From Mycolicibacterium neoaurum VKM Ac-1815D (GTDB taxonomy: Bacteria; Actinomycetota; Actinomycetes; Mycobacteriales; Mycobacteriaceae), in assembly GCF_000317305.3 (NCBI RefSeq), contig NC_023036.2, positions 4,154,001-4,218,000 of the forward strand: a stretch of 64,000 bases of DNA. Direction: 5' to 3'. Shown here in pieces: positions 50,928-59,510 of the stretch. The translations under genes and the position numbers were made by a program. Under the pieces are notes generated by a model, which was given only the letters and a program-made list of their open reading frames with translations, searched no databases and was not told where the DNA came from. Each line of letters opens with the position of its first letter. Position 1 is the stretch's first letter.

Positions 50928-51896
50928 TCATGCCCAGAGTTGCCCTTCCAATGCGTCTTCCGCATCGTCCAGGCTACCGGCGTAGGCACCGGTGGACAGA
51001 TACTTCCACCCGGCATCACAGATGGTGAAGGCGATGTCGGCGCGCTCGCCGGCCTTGATGGCCTTGGCGCCCATACCGAGTGCGGCGTGCAGGATGGCGC
51101 CCGAGGAGATGCCCGCGAAGATGCCCTCCACCTGGACCAGCTCACGGGTGCGCTTGACCGCATCGAAGGCGCCGACCGAGTAGCGGGTGGTCAGGATCTC
51201 CGGGTCGTACAACTCGGGGACGAAACCCTCGTCGATGTTGCGCAGCGCGTAGACACCCTCGCCGTAGCGCGGTTCGGCGGCCACGATCTGCACCCCGGGC
51301 ACCTGTTCACGCAGGAAACGGCCGGTGCCCATCAGGGTTCCGGTGGTGCCCAGTCCGCCGACGAAATGGGTGATCTCGGGCAGATCGGCCAGCAACTCCG
51401 GACCGGTGGTCTCGTAGTGTGCGGCGGCATTGGCCGGGTTGCCGTACTGGTAGAGCATCACCCACGAGGGATTCTGCGCGGCAAGCTCTTTGGCGTGTGC
51501 GACGGCGGTGTTGGAACCACCCTCGGCAGGCGAGTAGATGATCTTCGCACCGTAGAGCTCGAGCAGTTGTCGACGCTCGATCGAGGTGTTCTCCGGCATC
51601 ACGCAGATCATCCGGTAACCCTTGAGCAGCGCCGCCATGGCCAGGGAAATCCCGGTGTTGCCGCTGGTGGGTTCCAGCAGCGTGTCCCCCGGCGTGATCA
51701 GGCCGTCGCGTTCAGCCTGCTCGATCATCCGCAGCGCGGGCCGGTCCTTGATCGACCCGGTGGGATTGCGGTCCTCCAGCTTGGCCCACAGCCGCACATG
51801 CGGACCGTCGACGCCGTCCTCCCACCGTGGCGACAGCCGCTGCAAGCCGACCAGCGGGGTGTTCCCGAGGGCGTGCAGCAGCGAGTCGTAACGCAC
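50928..51896 (-). CDS. cysM: O-phosphoserine sulfhydrylase CysM (CysO-dependent)
   Basis: A 322-residue PLP enzyme nearly identical in pattern to M. tuberculosis CysM. It joins O-phosphoserine with the thiocarboxylate of CysO, giving a CysO-cysteine adduct. PLP binds Lys50 in NPTGSIKDRPAL; the phosphate-binding loop and EPTSGNTGIS segment are conserved, and the C-terminal DDAEDALEGQLWA closes over the active site in this subtype. GTG 51896 starts VRYDSLLHALGNTP. It lies two bases after cysO, which lies 11 bases after mec. Confidence 0.97.
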   Translation of the reverse strand: MRYDSLLHALGNTPLVGLQRLSPRWEDGVDGPHVRLWAKLEDRNPTGSIKDRPALRMIEQAERDGLITPGDTLLEPTSGNTGISLAMAALLKGYRMICVMPENTSIERRQLLELYGAKIIYSPAEGGSNTAVAHAKELAAQNPSWVMLYQYGNPANAAAHYETTGPELLADLPEITHFVGGLGTTGTLMGTGRFLREQVPGVQIVAAEPRYGEGVYALRNIDEGFVPELYDPEILTTRYSVGAFDAVKRTRELVQVEGIFAGISSGAILHAALGMGAKAIKAGERADIAFTICDAGWKYLSTGAYAGSLDDAEDALEGQLWA

Positions 51897-51898
51897 GC

Positions 51899-52180
51899 CT
51901 AGCCGCCCGCGACGGCGGGCAGGATCGTCACCGAATCGCCGTCGCCGATCGCGGTGTCCAATCCACCGGAGAACCGGACGTCCTCGTCGTTGACATAGAT
52001 GTTGACAAAGCGGTGCAGCTTGCCCGCGTTGTCCGAGTCGATCAGACGGTCGGATATGCCCGGATACTTGGACTCCAGGTCGGCGATGACGGCCTGCAGG
52101 GTTTCGCCGTCGGCTTCGACGCGCTTCTCCCCACCGGTGTGGGTGCGCAGGATGGTCGGGATGGACACGGTTACGGACAC
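51899..52180 (-). CDS. cysO: Sulfur-carrier protein CysO
   Basis: A 93-residue ubiquitin-like (ThiS/MoaD type) sulfur carrier. The C-terminal Gly-Gly (LPAVAGG) is converted to a thiocarboxylate that supplies sulfur to CysM. The beta-grasp pattern SVTVSIPTILRTHTGG and the conserved HRFVNIYVNDEDVRFSGGL are present. It is counterpart of Rv1335, with GTG at 52180. It is placed between mec and cysM in the usual order. Confidence 0.97.
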   Translation of the reverse strand: MSVTVSIPTILRTHTGGEKRVEADGETLQAVIADLESKYPGISDRLIDSDNAGKLHRFVNIYVNDEDVRFSGGLDTAIGDGDSVTILPAVAGG

Positions 52181-52191
52181 GGTGGCCTCTC

Positions 52192-52611
52192 TCAGGATTC
52201 GTAGTTCTCGACGATGCTGACTGGTTCTTCGGTGACGACGCCGTCGAGGATGCGATAGCTGCGCAGTTCGTGCGCCTCCGGGTCGCGGGTCGACACCAGC
52301 ACGTAGTGGGCGTCTGGTTCGGAGGCGAAGGAGATGTCGGTCCGGCTCGGGTAGGCCTCGGTCGCGGTGTGCGAGTGGTAGATGACGACCGGGACCTCGT
52401 CGTTGTCATCCATCTGGCGCCACACCTTGAGCTGCTCACCGGAATCGAACCGGTAGAAGGTCGGGGACCGCTCTGCGTTGACCATCGGGATGAACCGCTG
52501 CGGGCGGTCCGAACCCTCCGGTCCGGCGATCACGCCACAGGCTTCGTCGGGATGGTCGGCGCGCGCGTGGGCCACCATGGCGTCCACCAGGTCGGCGCGG
52601 ATCACCAGCAC
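52192..52611 (-). CDS. mec: Mec, JAMM metallopeptidase for CysO-cysteine
   Basis: A 139-residue zinc peptidase that releases cysteine from CysO-cysteine and regenerates CysO. The JAMM motif is complete: Glu23 (DEACG), His79-Ser-His81, Ser89 and Asp92 in HSHTATEAYPSRTD. It matches Rv1334. GTG 52611 begins VLVIRADLVDAMV and follows the P1 peptidase stop by one base; the second GTG at 52605 is possible. With cysO and cysM it forms the complete protein-thiocarboxylate cysteine pathway. Confidence 0.96.
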   Translation of the reverse strand: MLVIRADLVDAMVAHARADHPDEACGVIAGPEGSDRPQRFIPMVNAERSPTFYRFDSGEQLKVWRQMDDNDEVPVVIYHSHTATEAYPSRTDISFASEPDAHYVLVSTRDPEAHELRSYRILDGVVTEEPVSIVENYES

Positions 52612-52612
52612 G

Positions 52613-53674
52613 TCAGGACTCCGTCTCTTTTGCAGATGCGAACGCTCCGGGCAACAGACCGCGGTAGGTCGGTATTCCGGCGACCGATTCGGCGGCCAGC
52701 ACGCCGACGAGGACGGCACGGGCCAGGCAGTCGGCGGCGGCGGCCCCCAACGCGGTCACCAGCGCGGTCTCCGGGGACATCGCGGCGGGCACCTTCTCCG
52801 AGGGCGGCACCTGCACCGAGCCGGTGGCCAGCGCGAAGACGGTGTCGCCGTCGACCGGGGTGTGGGCTGGCCTGATGGCATGCGCCAGTCCGTCCTGGGC
52901 GGCGATCGCCAGCCGACGGCAGCCCGCGGGGCTCAGCTCGGCATCGGTGGCCACGACGGCGATGGTCGTGTTGAGGGGGCTGCTCTTGGTGTTCAGGGCC
53001 GCGAACTCGGCGATCTGTTCTTCCGGCGGGGCACTCAGGCCGAACTGCGCGGTCAGATCGGACATCCACGGCAGCCCGGTGGCCGGATCGATGACGTTGC
53101 CGCCGGAGTTGACGGCGACGACGGCTCCCACGGTCACGCCCAGTTCCGGCAGCCTGATCGAGGCGGTGCCCAGTCCGCCCTTGAGCACGCCGGCGCGCGC
53201 ACCGGCACCGGCGCCGACATTGCCGACCGCAACCCGGTCGCCGGAGTCGGCCGCGGATTTCACGGCGGCGTAACCGAATTCGGCGGTGGGCCGGCATCCC
53301 CAGCCGCCGACCGGCAGGTCGAAGATGACCGCGCCGGGGACGATCGGCACCACACCGCCGTCCATCGCGACACCGCGGCCCTGCTCCTCCAGCCAGATCA
53401 TCACGCCGTCCGCGGCCGCCAGCCCGTAGGCGCTCCCACCGGTGAGTACCACCGCGTCGACGTGACGCACGCTGTTGGCCGGGTCGAGCAGATCGGTCTC
53501 GCGGCTCCCCGGTGCGCCGCCGCGGCAGTCGACCGCGCCGACGGTGCCCTGCGGTGCCAGCACGACGGTGCTGCCCGCGGCCCAGCCCGACCCGAGGGTG
53601 ACATCGTCGTCGATGCGGTGGTGATGCCCGACGCGGATTCCTGCGATATCGGTGATGGCGCCGAACCCGCTCAT
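52613..53674 (-). CDS. P1-family (DmpA-like) self-processing aminopeptidase
   Basis: A 353-residue hydrolase of the N-terminal nucleophile P1 group, counterpart of Rv1333. Family features are GHHHRIDDDVTLGSG, VVLTGGSAYGL and the autocleavage site near residues 235-237 (SPLNTTIAVVAT), where a Thr becomes the new N-terminal nucleophile. ATG 53674 overlaps the DUF2017 stop (ATGA). The natural substrate is unknown; relatives release N-terminal amino acids or hydrolyse beta-peptides. Confidence 0.9.
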   Translation of the reverse strand: MSGFGAITDIAGIRVGHHHRIDDDVTLGSGWAAGSTVVLAPQGTVGAVDCRGGAPGSRETDLLDPANSVRHVDAVVLTGGSAYGLAAADGVMIWLEEQGRGVAMDGGVVPIVPGAVIFDLPVGGWGCRPTAEFGYAAVKSAADSGDRVAVGNVGAGAGARAGVLKGGLGTASIRLPELGVTVGAVVAVNSGGNVIDPATGLPWMSDLTAQFGLSAPPEEQIAEFAALNTKSSPLNTTIAVVATDAELSPAGCRRLAIAAQDGLAHAIRPAHTPVDGDTVFALATGSVQVPPSEKVPAAMSPETALVTALGAAAADCLARAVLVGVLAAESVAGIPTYRGLLPGAFASAKETES

Positions 53675-54255
53675 CGGGTCTGTCCCATCAGGCCGAGCAC
53701 CAGGTACTCCTGCAGCACTGTCAGCCACTGGTAGATGTCCAGGTGTCCGGCCATCGGATGCCCTACCGGCAACTGATCCAGTCCGCCGGGGCCGATCTCG
53801 AGCATCGAGCCCAACGCCAACCGCACATCGTTGACCGCCGAAGCCCACGCCTGCGCATCGTCCTCGGACAGCTCGAACTTGCCGCCACCGTCCGGCAGTG
53901 TCTCCAGGAGGCGTTGCGCGGCTTGCCGTTTGGCGTCGATGATGGTCGGCTCGTGCAGGCTGCGCAGCGCACTGTTGAGGCTGTCGGCCGCCGACGAACC
54001 CGCCGGGTGCTCGGTGCGGGCCCGGTAGAAGTCGGGCAACAGCCGTTTCATCGTCTCGTCCTCGGGCGGCGCCGAGTGGCCGGTCTTGATGCCGGTCAGT
54101 TCGCTGAGTTCGTCGGTCGGAGCGGCGGATTCACGGTCGTCGAGCATCCCGGTGAGCGAGGAGACCAGATTACGCAACAGATCTGCTTCGTGCGCGGCCA
54201 GCGATGACCGGAATCGCGGGCCGTCGGCGCCCTCGAGGCGTTTCCATTTGCGCAC
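53671..54255 (-). CDS. DUF2017 protein
   Basis: A 194-residue, mainly helical cytoplasmic protein of DUF2017, counterpart of Rv1332, always found next to clpS in actinobacteria. Conserved parts are LAAHEADLLRNLVSSL, RLLPDFYRAR and HLDIYQWLTVLQEYLV. No function is known; its constant place next to clpS suggests a link to ClpS/ClpC proteolysis (inference). GTG 54255 lies three bases after the clpS stop. Confidence 0.92.
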   Translation of the reverse strand: MRKWKRLEGADGPRFRSSLAAHEADLLRNLVSSLTGMLDDRESAAPTDELSELTGIKTGHSAPPEDETMKRLLPDFYRARTEHPAGSSAADSLNSALRSLHEPTIIDAKRQAAQRLLETLPDGGGKFELSEDDAQAWASAVNDVRLALGSMLEIGPGGLDQLPVGHPMAGHLDIYQWLTVLQEYLVLGLMGQTR

Positions 54256-54258
54256 CGG

Positions 54259-54561
54259 TCAGCGGTCCTGCTGCATGGTCGCCCACAAGCCCGCCGAGTG
54301 CAGCTTGGTCACGTCGACCTCCATCGATTCCCGGCTGCCGGAAGACACCACGGCCTTGCCCTCGGTGTGCACCTGCATCATCAACTTGGTGGCGTGCGGC
54401 TCGGAGTAGCCGAACAGCTTCTGGAACACGTAGGTCACATACGACATCAGGTTCACCGGGTCGTCCCACACGATCGTCACCCAGGGGCTGTCGGTCGCAT
54501 CGCGACTCTCGGTGGCCTCGTCCTCACGGGTACCCGGCCGAGTCCGCGCTGGGGTAACCAT
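54259..54561 (-). CDS. clpS: ClpS adaptor protein
   Basis: A 100-residue adaptor that delivers N-degron substrates to the Clp protease. The core is typical: WVTIVWDDPVNLMSYVTYVF with the Asn-binding region, HATKLMMQVHTEGKAVV and the metal/substrate loop. ATG 54561 (MVTPARTR) was chosen, with a -10 (TAGTCT) seven bases before it. It matches Rv1331 and begins a run of ten genes down to rdgB, all in the same direction. Confidence 0.93.
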   Translation of the reverse strand: MVTPARTRPGTREDEATESRDATDSPWVTIVWDDPVNLMSYVTYVFQKLFGYSEPHATKLMMQVHTEGKAVVSSGSRESMEVDVTKLHSAGLWATMQQDR

Positions 54562-54568
54562 GCCCGAC

Positions 54569-54574
54569 AGACTA
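54569..54574 (-). promoter_or_regulatory. -10 element of clpS
   Basis: TAGTCT on the minus strand with seven bases to ATG 54561. Confidence 0.45.
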
Positions 54575-54613
54575 CCGGGGTGGCACTTCCCGCCCGAATC
54601 CGAACCGGACCGA

Positions 54614-54619
54614 TACGGT
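54614..54619 (+). promoter_or_regulatory. -10 element of pncB
   Basis: TACGGT with seven bases to GTG 54627. Confidence 0.45.
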
Positions 54620-54626
54620 TGGGGAC

Positions 54627-55958
54627 GTGAACGACCCCGTGAGCACCGCGCTGCTGACCGACAAGTACGAGCTGACCATGCTCGCCGCGGCACTGCGCGA
54701 CGGGTCGGCGCACCGGCGCTGCACCTTCGAGGCGTTTGCCCGGCGACTGCCCGACGGCCGCCGTTACGGGGTGGTGGCCGGCACCGGACGCTTCGTGGAT
54801 GCACTGGCGCACTTCACCTTCGATGCGGACGCACTGGCCGGCGTCGCCGACTTCCTCGACGAGCAGACCCGCGAGTTCCTGGCCGGCTTCCGGTTCGGCG
54901 GCGATATCGACGGATATCCCGAGGGCGAGTTGTACTTCCCGAACTCGCCGGTGCTCTCGGTGCGGGGCAGCTTCGCCGAGTGCGTCATCCTGGAAACGCT
55001 CGCGCTGTCGGTGCTCAACCACGATTGCGCGATCGCCTCTGCCGCTGCCCGGATGGTCTCGGCGGCGGCCGGCCGCCAGCTGATCGAGATGGGATCGCGG
55101 CGCACCCACGAGCAGGCCGCCGTCGCCGCCGCCCGGGCGGCGTGGATCGCCGGCTTCGACGGCAGCTCCAACCTGGCAGCCCAGCAGCGCTACGGCGTAC
55201 CCGCGCTGGGCACCAGCGCCCACGCTTTCACGCTGCTGCACACCGGGCCGGACGGCACCGCCGACCGCGCCGCACAGGACGCATCGGAGCGCATCGCATT
55301 CGCCGCGCAGGTCGACGCCCTCGGCGTGGGCACCACCTTGTTGGTGGACACCTATGACATCACCGCAGGCGTGGCGAATGCCATCGCCGTCGCCGGGCCC
55401 GAACTGGGGGCGGTGCGCATCGACTCCGGCGACCTCGGCGTGGTCGCCGGCCAGGTCCGTCGTCAGCTCGACGAGCTGGGTGCCCGCAACACCCGCATCG
55501 TGGTGTCCGGTGACCTCGACGAGTTCGCCATCGCGGCACTGCGCGCCGAGCCGGTCGACAGCTACGGCGTCGGGACCTCGCTGGTCACCGGCTCCGGCGC
55601 ACCCACCGCGGGCATGGTCTACAAGCTGGTCGAGGTCGACGGCATCCCGGTGCAGAAGCGCAGCGCGCAGAAGGGGTCCCAGGGCGGGGCCAAGGAGTCG
55701 CTGCGGGTGGCCAAACCGTCGGGGACCATCACCGAAGAGCTCGTCTTCCCGGCCGGTCACCGACCCGCCATCGAAACCGGGCTGACCGCGCGGCCGCTGA
55801 GCATCCCGCTGGTACGCGCCGGTGAGCCGGTCGGCACGCCCGATCTCGGCGCGGCGCGCGCCCTGATGTCCGCCGGGCTCACCAGTCTGCCCTGGGACGG
55901 GCTGAAGCTCTCGCGGGGTGAACCCGCGGTCGCCACCCGCGTGGTTTCCGCCAGGTGA
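54627..55958 (+). CDS. pncB: Nicotinate phosphoribosyltransferase
   Basis: A 443-residue enzyme of NAD salvage that joins nicotinate with PRPP, using ATP. N-terminal TDKYELTMLAAALRDG, MGSRRTHEQAAVAAARA, the phosphorylated His region in GTSAHAFTLLH and VRIDSGDLGVVAGQVR are family motifs. It matches PncB1 (Rv1330c). GTG 54627 starts directly downstream of a -10-like element. The last bases overlap the dinG start (GTGA), indicating coupling. Confidence 0.95.
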   Translation: MNDPVSTALLTDKYELTMLAAALRDGSAHRRCTFEAFARRLPDGRRYGVVAGTGRFVDALAHFTFDADALAGVADFLDEQTREFLAGFRFGGDIDGYPEGELYFPNSPVLSVRGSFAECVILETLALSVLNHDCAIASAAARMVSAAAGRQLIEMGSRRTHEQAAVAAARAAWIAGFDGSSNLAAQQRYGVPALGTSAHAFTLLHTGPDGTADRAAQDASERIAFAAQVDALGVGTTLLVDTYDITAGVANAIAVAGPELGAVRIDSGDLGVVAGQVRRQLDELGARNTRIVVSGDLDEFAIAALRAEPVDSYGVGTSLVTGSGAPTAGMVYKLVEVDGIPVQKRSAQKGSQGGAKESLRVAKPSGTITEELVFPAGHRPAIETGLTARPLSIPLVRAGEPVGTPDLGAARALMSAGLTSLPWDGLKLSRGEPAVATRVVSAR

Positions 55959-57943
55959 CCGCAAGCACCACCGTCACCGATCTGCTGGCCGCCGCGGTCG
56001 ACGCCCTCGGCGGCACCCAGCGCGCCGGTCAGGTCGAGATGGCCCAGGCCGTCAGCGAAGCCTTCGAAACCGGTAAGCACCTCGCCGTCCAGGCGGGCAC
56101 CGGCACCGGCAAATCGCTGGCCTATCTGGTGCCCGCGATCGCCCGGGCGGTATCGGCGGGGTCGCCCGTGGTGGTCTCGACCGCGACCATCGCGCTGCAG
56201 CGTCAGCTCGTCGACCGTGACCTGCCACGGCTGGCCGACGCCCTGGCGCCGCGACTGCCCCGCAAACCGACCTTCGCCCTGCTCAAAGGCCGGGGAAATT
56301 ACCTGTGCCTGAACAAGATCCACAACGGCTCCGCTTCCGAGGGTGAGGAACTGCCCCAGGAGGAACTGTTCGACGCGGTCGCCGCGACCGCGCTGGGCCG
56401 CGATGTGCAGCGGCTGACGGCCTGGGCGTCGGATACCGAGACCGGGGACCGCGACGAACTGTCCCCCGGTGTGCCGGACCGGTCCTGGAGTCAGGTCAGC
56501 GTGTCGGCCCGCGAATGTATCGGGGTATCGCGCTGCCCCTACAGCGCCGACTGTTACTCGGAGAAGGCGCGGGCCAAGGCCGGTACCGCCGACATCGTGG
56601 TCACCAACCACGCCCTGCTGGCCATCGACGCCATCGCCGACGCCTCGGTGCTGCCCGAGCACGAGATGCTGGTCGTCGACGAGGCCCACGAACTGGCCGA
56701 CCGGGTGACCGGTGTGGCGACCGGTGAGCTGTCGGCCACGGCGCTGGGCGCCGCCCAGCGCCGGATCGGGCGGCTGGTCGCCGATGAGCTCGTCGAGCGC
56801 TTCGAGGCGGCCGGGGCGAATCTGGCTTCGATGATCCACGACGCCGAACCCGGGCGCATCGATCATCTCGACGACGAACTGGCCACCTATCTGACCGCGC
56901 TGCGCGATGCGGCGTTCGTGATCCGCTCGGCGATCGACACCACCCCGTCGGACCCGCAGGCCGCCGCGGCGCGCACCGAGGCCGTCACCGCGGTCACCGA
57001 GATCGGCGATATCGCCGCCCGGATGCTGGATTCGTTCGGTCCCGCCATCCCCGACCGGTTCGATGTGGTGTGGCTGGATCACGAGGAGAACAGCCGGGTC
57101 GCCGCGGGTAAGCGTGCGGTGCTGCGGGTGGCCCCACTGTCGGTCTCGGGTCTGTTGCGCACCAGGCTGTTTGCCCGCGCCACCGCGGTACTGACGTCGG
57201 CGACCCTGACCCTCGGCGGCAGCTTCGACGGGATGGCAGCCGCCTGGGGCCTCTCCGGCGGCGACCCGCCCGGTCGATGGCGCGGGCTCGACGTCGGCTC
57301 GCCGTTCGATCACGCGAAGTCCGGAATCCTTTATGTGGCAAAACATCTGCCACCACCCGGTCGCGACGGCACCGGATCGGCGGCGCAACTCGACGAGATC
57401 GAAGCGCTCATCACCGCGGCCGGCGGCCGCACGCTCGGGCTGTTCTCGTCGATGCGCGCGGCCAAGGCCACCGCCGAGGTGATGGCCGAGCGGCTGTCCA
57501 CCCCGGTGCTGTGCCAGGGCCAGGACACCACCGCGGCGTTGGTCAAACAGTTCGCCGATGACGAGCAGACCTCGCTGTTCGGCACGCTGTCGCTGTGGCA
57601 GGGCGTCGATGTCCCCGGCCCGACCCTCTCGCTGGTGCTGATCGACCGGATCCCCTTCCCCCGGCCCGATGATCCGCTGCTGACCGCCCGGCAGCGTGCG
57701 ATCGGCGCCCGCGGCGGCAACGGATTCATGGCGGTGGCCGCCAGCCACGCGGCGTTGCTGTTGTCCCAGGGGGCGGGCCGCTTGCTGCGCCGGATCGACG
57801 ATCGCGGTGTGGTCGCGATTCTGGACTCCCGGATGGCCACCGCGCGCTACGGCGGATTCCTGCGGGCCTCGCTGCCGCCGTTCTGGGCCACCACCGACCC
57901 GGAGCGGGTGCGGGCCGCGCTGATTCGCCTGCGCAACGGCTGA
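55955..57943 (+). CDS. dinG: DinG-family ATP-dependent DNA helicase
   Basis: A 662-residue superfamily 2 helicase of the XPD/DinG type, with 5'-3' polarity in relatives. Walker A AGTGTGKS is at 47-54; the DEAH box VVDEAHEL is near 243. An iron-sulfur cluster is indicated by cysteines near 119 (YLCLNK) and 190-200 (ARECIGVSRCPYSADCYSEK). C-terminal motifs LFSSMRAAKATAEV and the QGAGRLLRRIDD arginine-finger region are intact. It matches Rv1329c. It may resolve R-loops and G-quadruplexes in repair. Confidence 0.95.
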   Translation: MTASTTVTDLLAAAVDALGGTQRAGQVEMAQAVSEAFETGKHLAVQAGTGTGKSLAYLVPAIARAVSAGSPVVVSTATIALQRQLVDRDLPRLADALAPRLPRKPTFALLKGRGNYLCLNKIHNGSASEGEELPQEELFDAVAATALGRDVQRLTAWASDTETGDRDELSPGVPDRSWSQVSVSARECIGVSRCPYSADCYSEKARAKAGTADIVVTNHALLAIDAIADASVLPEHEMLVVDEAHELADRVTGVATGELSATALGAAQRRIGRLVADELVERFEAAGANLASMIHDAEPGRIDHLDDELATYLTALRDAAFVIRSAIDTTPSDPQAAAARTEAVTAVTEIGDIAARMLDSFGPAIPDRFDVVWLDHEENSRVAAGKRAVLRVAPLSVSGLLRTRLFARATAVLTSATLTLGGSFDGMAAAWGLSGGDPPGRWRGLDVGSPFDHAKSGILYVAKHLPPPGRDGTGSAAQLDEIEALITAAGGRTLGLFSSMRAAKATAEVMAERLSTPVLCQGQDTTAALVKQFADDEQTSLFGTLSLWQGVDVPGPTLSLVLIDRIPFPRPDDPLLTARQRAIGARGGNGFMAVAASHAALLLSQGAGRLLRRIDDRGVVAILDSRMATARYGGFLRASLPPFWATTDPERVRAALIRLRNG

Positions 57944-58003
57944 TTGTCACTATTCTGCTAGCCAGAAACGTGCCCCGCCCGGGCGCACCGGAAAGGCGGG
58001 CAG

Positions 58004-59467
58004 ATGCATTTCGCGATGACGGCGACAGGACGCAGGCGTCTGCGGTGGGTCCCGGCTGCGGCACTGACGCTGGGCGTGGCGCTGATCGTCAGCGCATGCT
58101 CAGAACCGGTGCAGGGCAGTGCGGTGTCGGTGTTCGCCGACCCGTTCCGGGTGGCGGGGATGCCTGCCACCGACGGGCCCACCGGGTTGCGCGATGACGC
58201 CACCGAACCCACCCGCCAGGTCAACAACACCGACGGCGGTGACATCGATATGCTCGCCGCCAGTTCGATCAGCGATATCGAACAGTTCTGGGAGCAGACC
58301 TACGGCGAGACGTTCGACGGCGAGTTCACCCCGGTGTCCGAGATCCTTTCCTGGGATTCAGACGGTTTCGACGGCGCGTTCTGCGGTGAGGACACCTACA
58401 ACCTCGTCAATGCCGCGTACTGCGACGACGATCGCACCATCGGCTGGGACCGCGGGGTCCTGTTGCCCGCACTGCGCAGCGCCAACGGCGATATGGCCGT
58501 CACGATGGTGTTGGCCCATGAGTACGGGCACGCGATCCAGGCCCAGGCGGGCATCGTCGCCGACGACACCCCGACGCTGGTCTCCGAACAGCAGGCCGAT
58601 TGCCTTGCCGGCGTGTACATGCGGTGGGTCGCCGAGGACAACTCACCTCGTTTCACACTGTCCACCGGCGACGGTCTGAACAGCCTGATGAGCACGATGA
58701 TCGGCTTCCGCGATCCGCTGATGACCGTCGACGACTCCGATGCCGGTGAGGACGAACACGGTTCGGCGTTCGAACGGGTCTCAGCATTCCAGTTCGGGTT
58801 CACCGACGGCGCCGGTTCCTGCGCGGCGATGGATCCGGCCGAGATCAAGCAACGCCGGGGTGACCTTCCGGTTCTGCTCCCCGAAGATCAATCCGGCGAG
58901 CTGCAGATCACCGCCGATTCGGTGCGTTCGGTCTTCGACGCGATGAACATCCTGTTCGATCCCGCCGAGCATCCGATCCTCACCTTCGACCGGCCCGATT
59001 GCCCGGATGCCGATTCCGATGCGCCGGCGACCTTCTGCCCGGCGACCAACACCATCTCCGTGGATCTGCCCGCCATGGAGGTGTTGGGCGCCCCGTCCGA
59101 AGATGAGGACGCCGGGCTGGCCACCGGCGACAACACCGCGTACTCCGTGCTGATCTCGCGGTACATGCAGTCGGTTCAGCAGCAACACGGTGGGGTGGCG
59201 CTGAACACCGCGCAGGCGGCGTTGCGCACCGCCTGCCTGACCGGGGTCGCCACGGCCAAACTCGTCAAGGAGGTCAACACCCCCGACGGCGACACGATTG
59301 CGCTCACCGCCGGCGATGTCGACGAGGCGGTATCGGGAATCCTGCTCAACGGACTGGTTGCCAGCGACGTCAACGGTGAGTCGGTGCCGTCCGGGTTCTC
59401 CCGTATCGACGCGTTCCGGGTCGGGGTGCTCGGTGATACCGAACGCTGTTTCAAACGATTCGCCTAG
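58004..59467 (+). CDS. Lipoprotein neutral zinc metallopeptidase, paralogue of 34273
   Basis: A 487-residue exported protein. The signal ends LIVSAC, lipobox Cys32. The zincin motif HEYGH gives His172, Glu173 and His176; EQQAD gives Glu195 and Asp199. It shares several long blocks with the protein at 34273 (STGDGLN, ISAFQ/VSAFQFGF, NTAQAALRTACLTGVA), showing common ancestry. The start at ATG 58004 has GGAAAGG upstream. In M. tuberculosis dinG and glgP are adjacent, so this gene and the next are insertions in that comparison. Confidence 0.85.
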   Translation: MHFAMTATGRRRLRWVPAAALTLGVALIVSACSEPVQGSAVSVFADPFRVAGMPATDGPTGLRDDATEPTRQVNNTDGGDIDMLAASSISDIEQFWEQTYGETFDGEFTPVSEILSWDSDGFDGAFCGEDTYNLVNAAYCDDDRTIGWDRGVLLPALRSANGDMAVTMVLAHEYGHAIQAQAGIVADDTPTLVSEQQADCLAGVYMRWVAEDNSPRFTLSTGDGLNSLMSTMIGFRDPLMTVDDSDAGEDEHGSAFERVSAFQFGFTDGAGSCAAMDPAEIKQRRGDLPVLLPEDQSGELQITADSVRSVFDAMNILFDPAEHPILTFDRPDCPDADSDAPATFCPATNTISVDLPAMEVLGAPSEDEDAGLATGDNTAYSVLISRYMQSVQQQHGGVALNTAQAALRTACLTGVATAKLVKEVNTPDGDTIALTAGDVDEAVSGILLNGLVASDVNGESVPSGFSRIDAFRVGVLGDTERCFKRFA

Positions 59468-59510
59468 ACCGGCTGGCGCGTAACGGGTCTGGGGGTCGAG
59501 GGTGCGCCGA

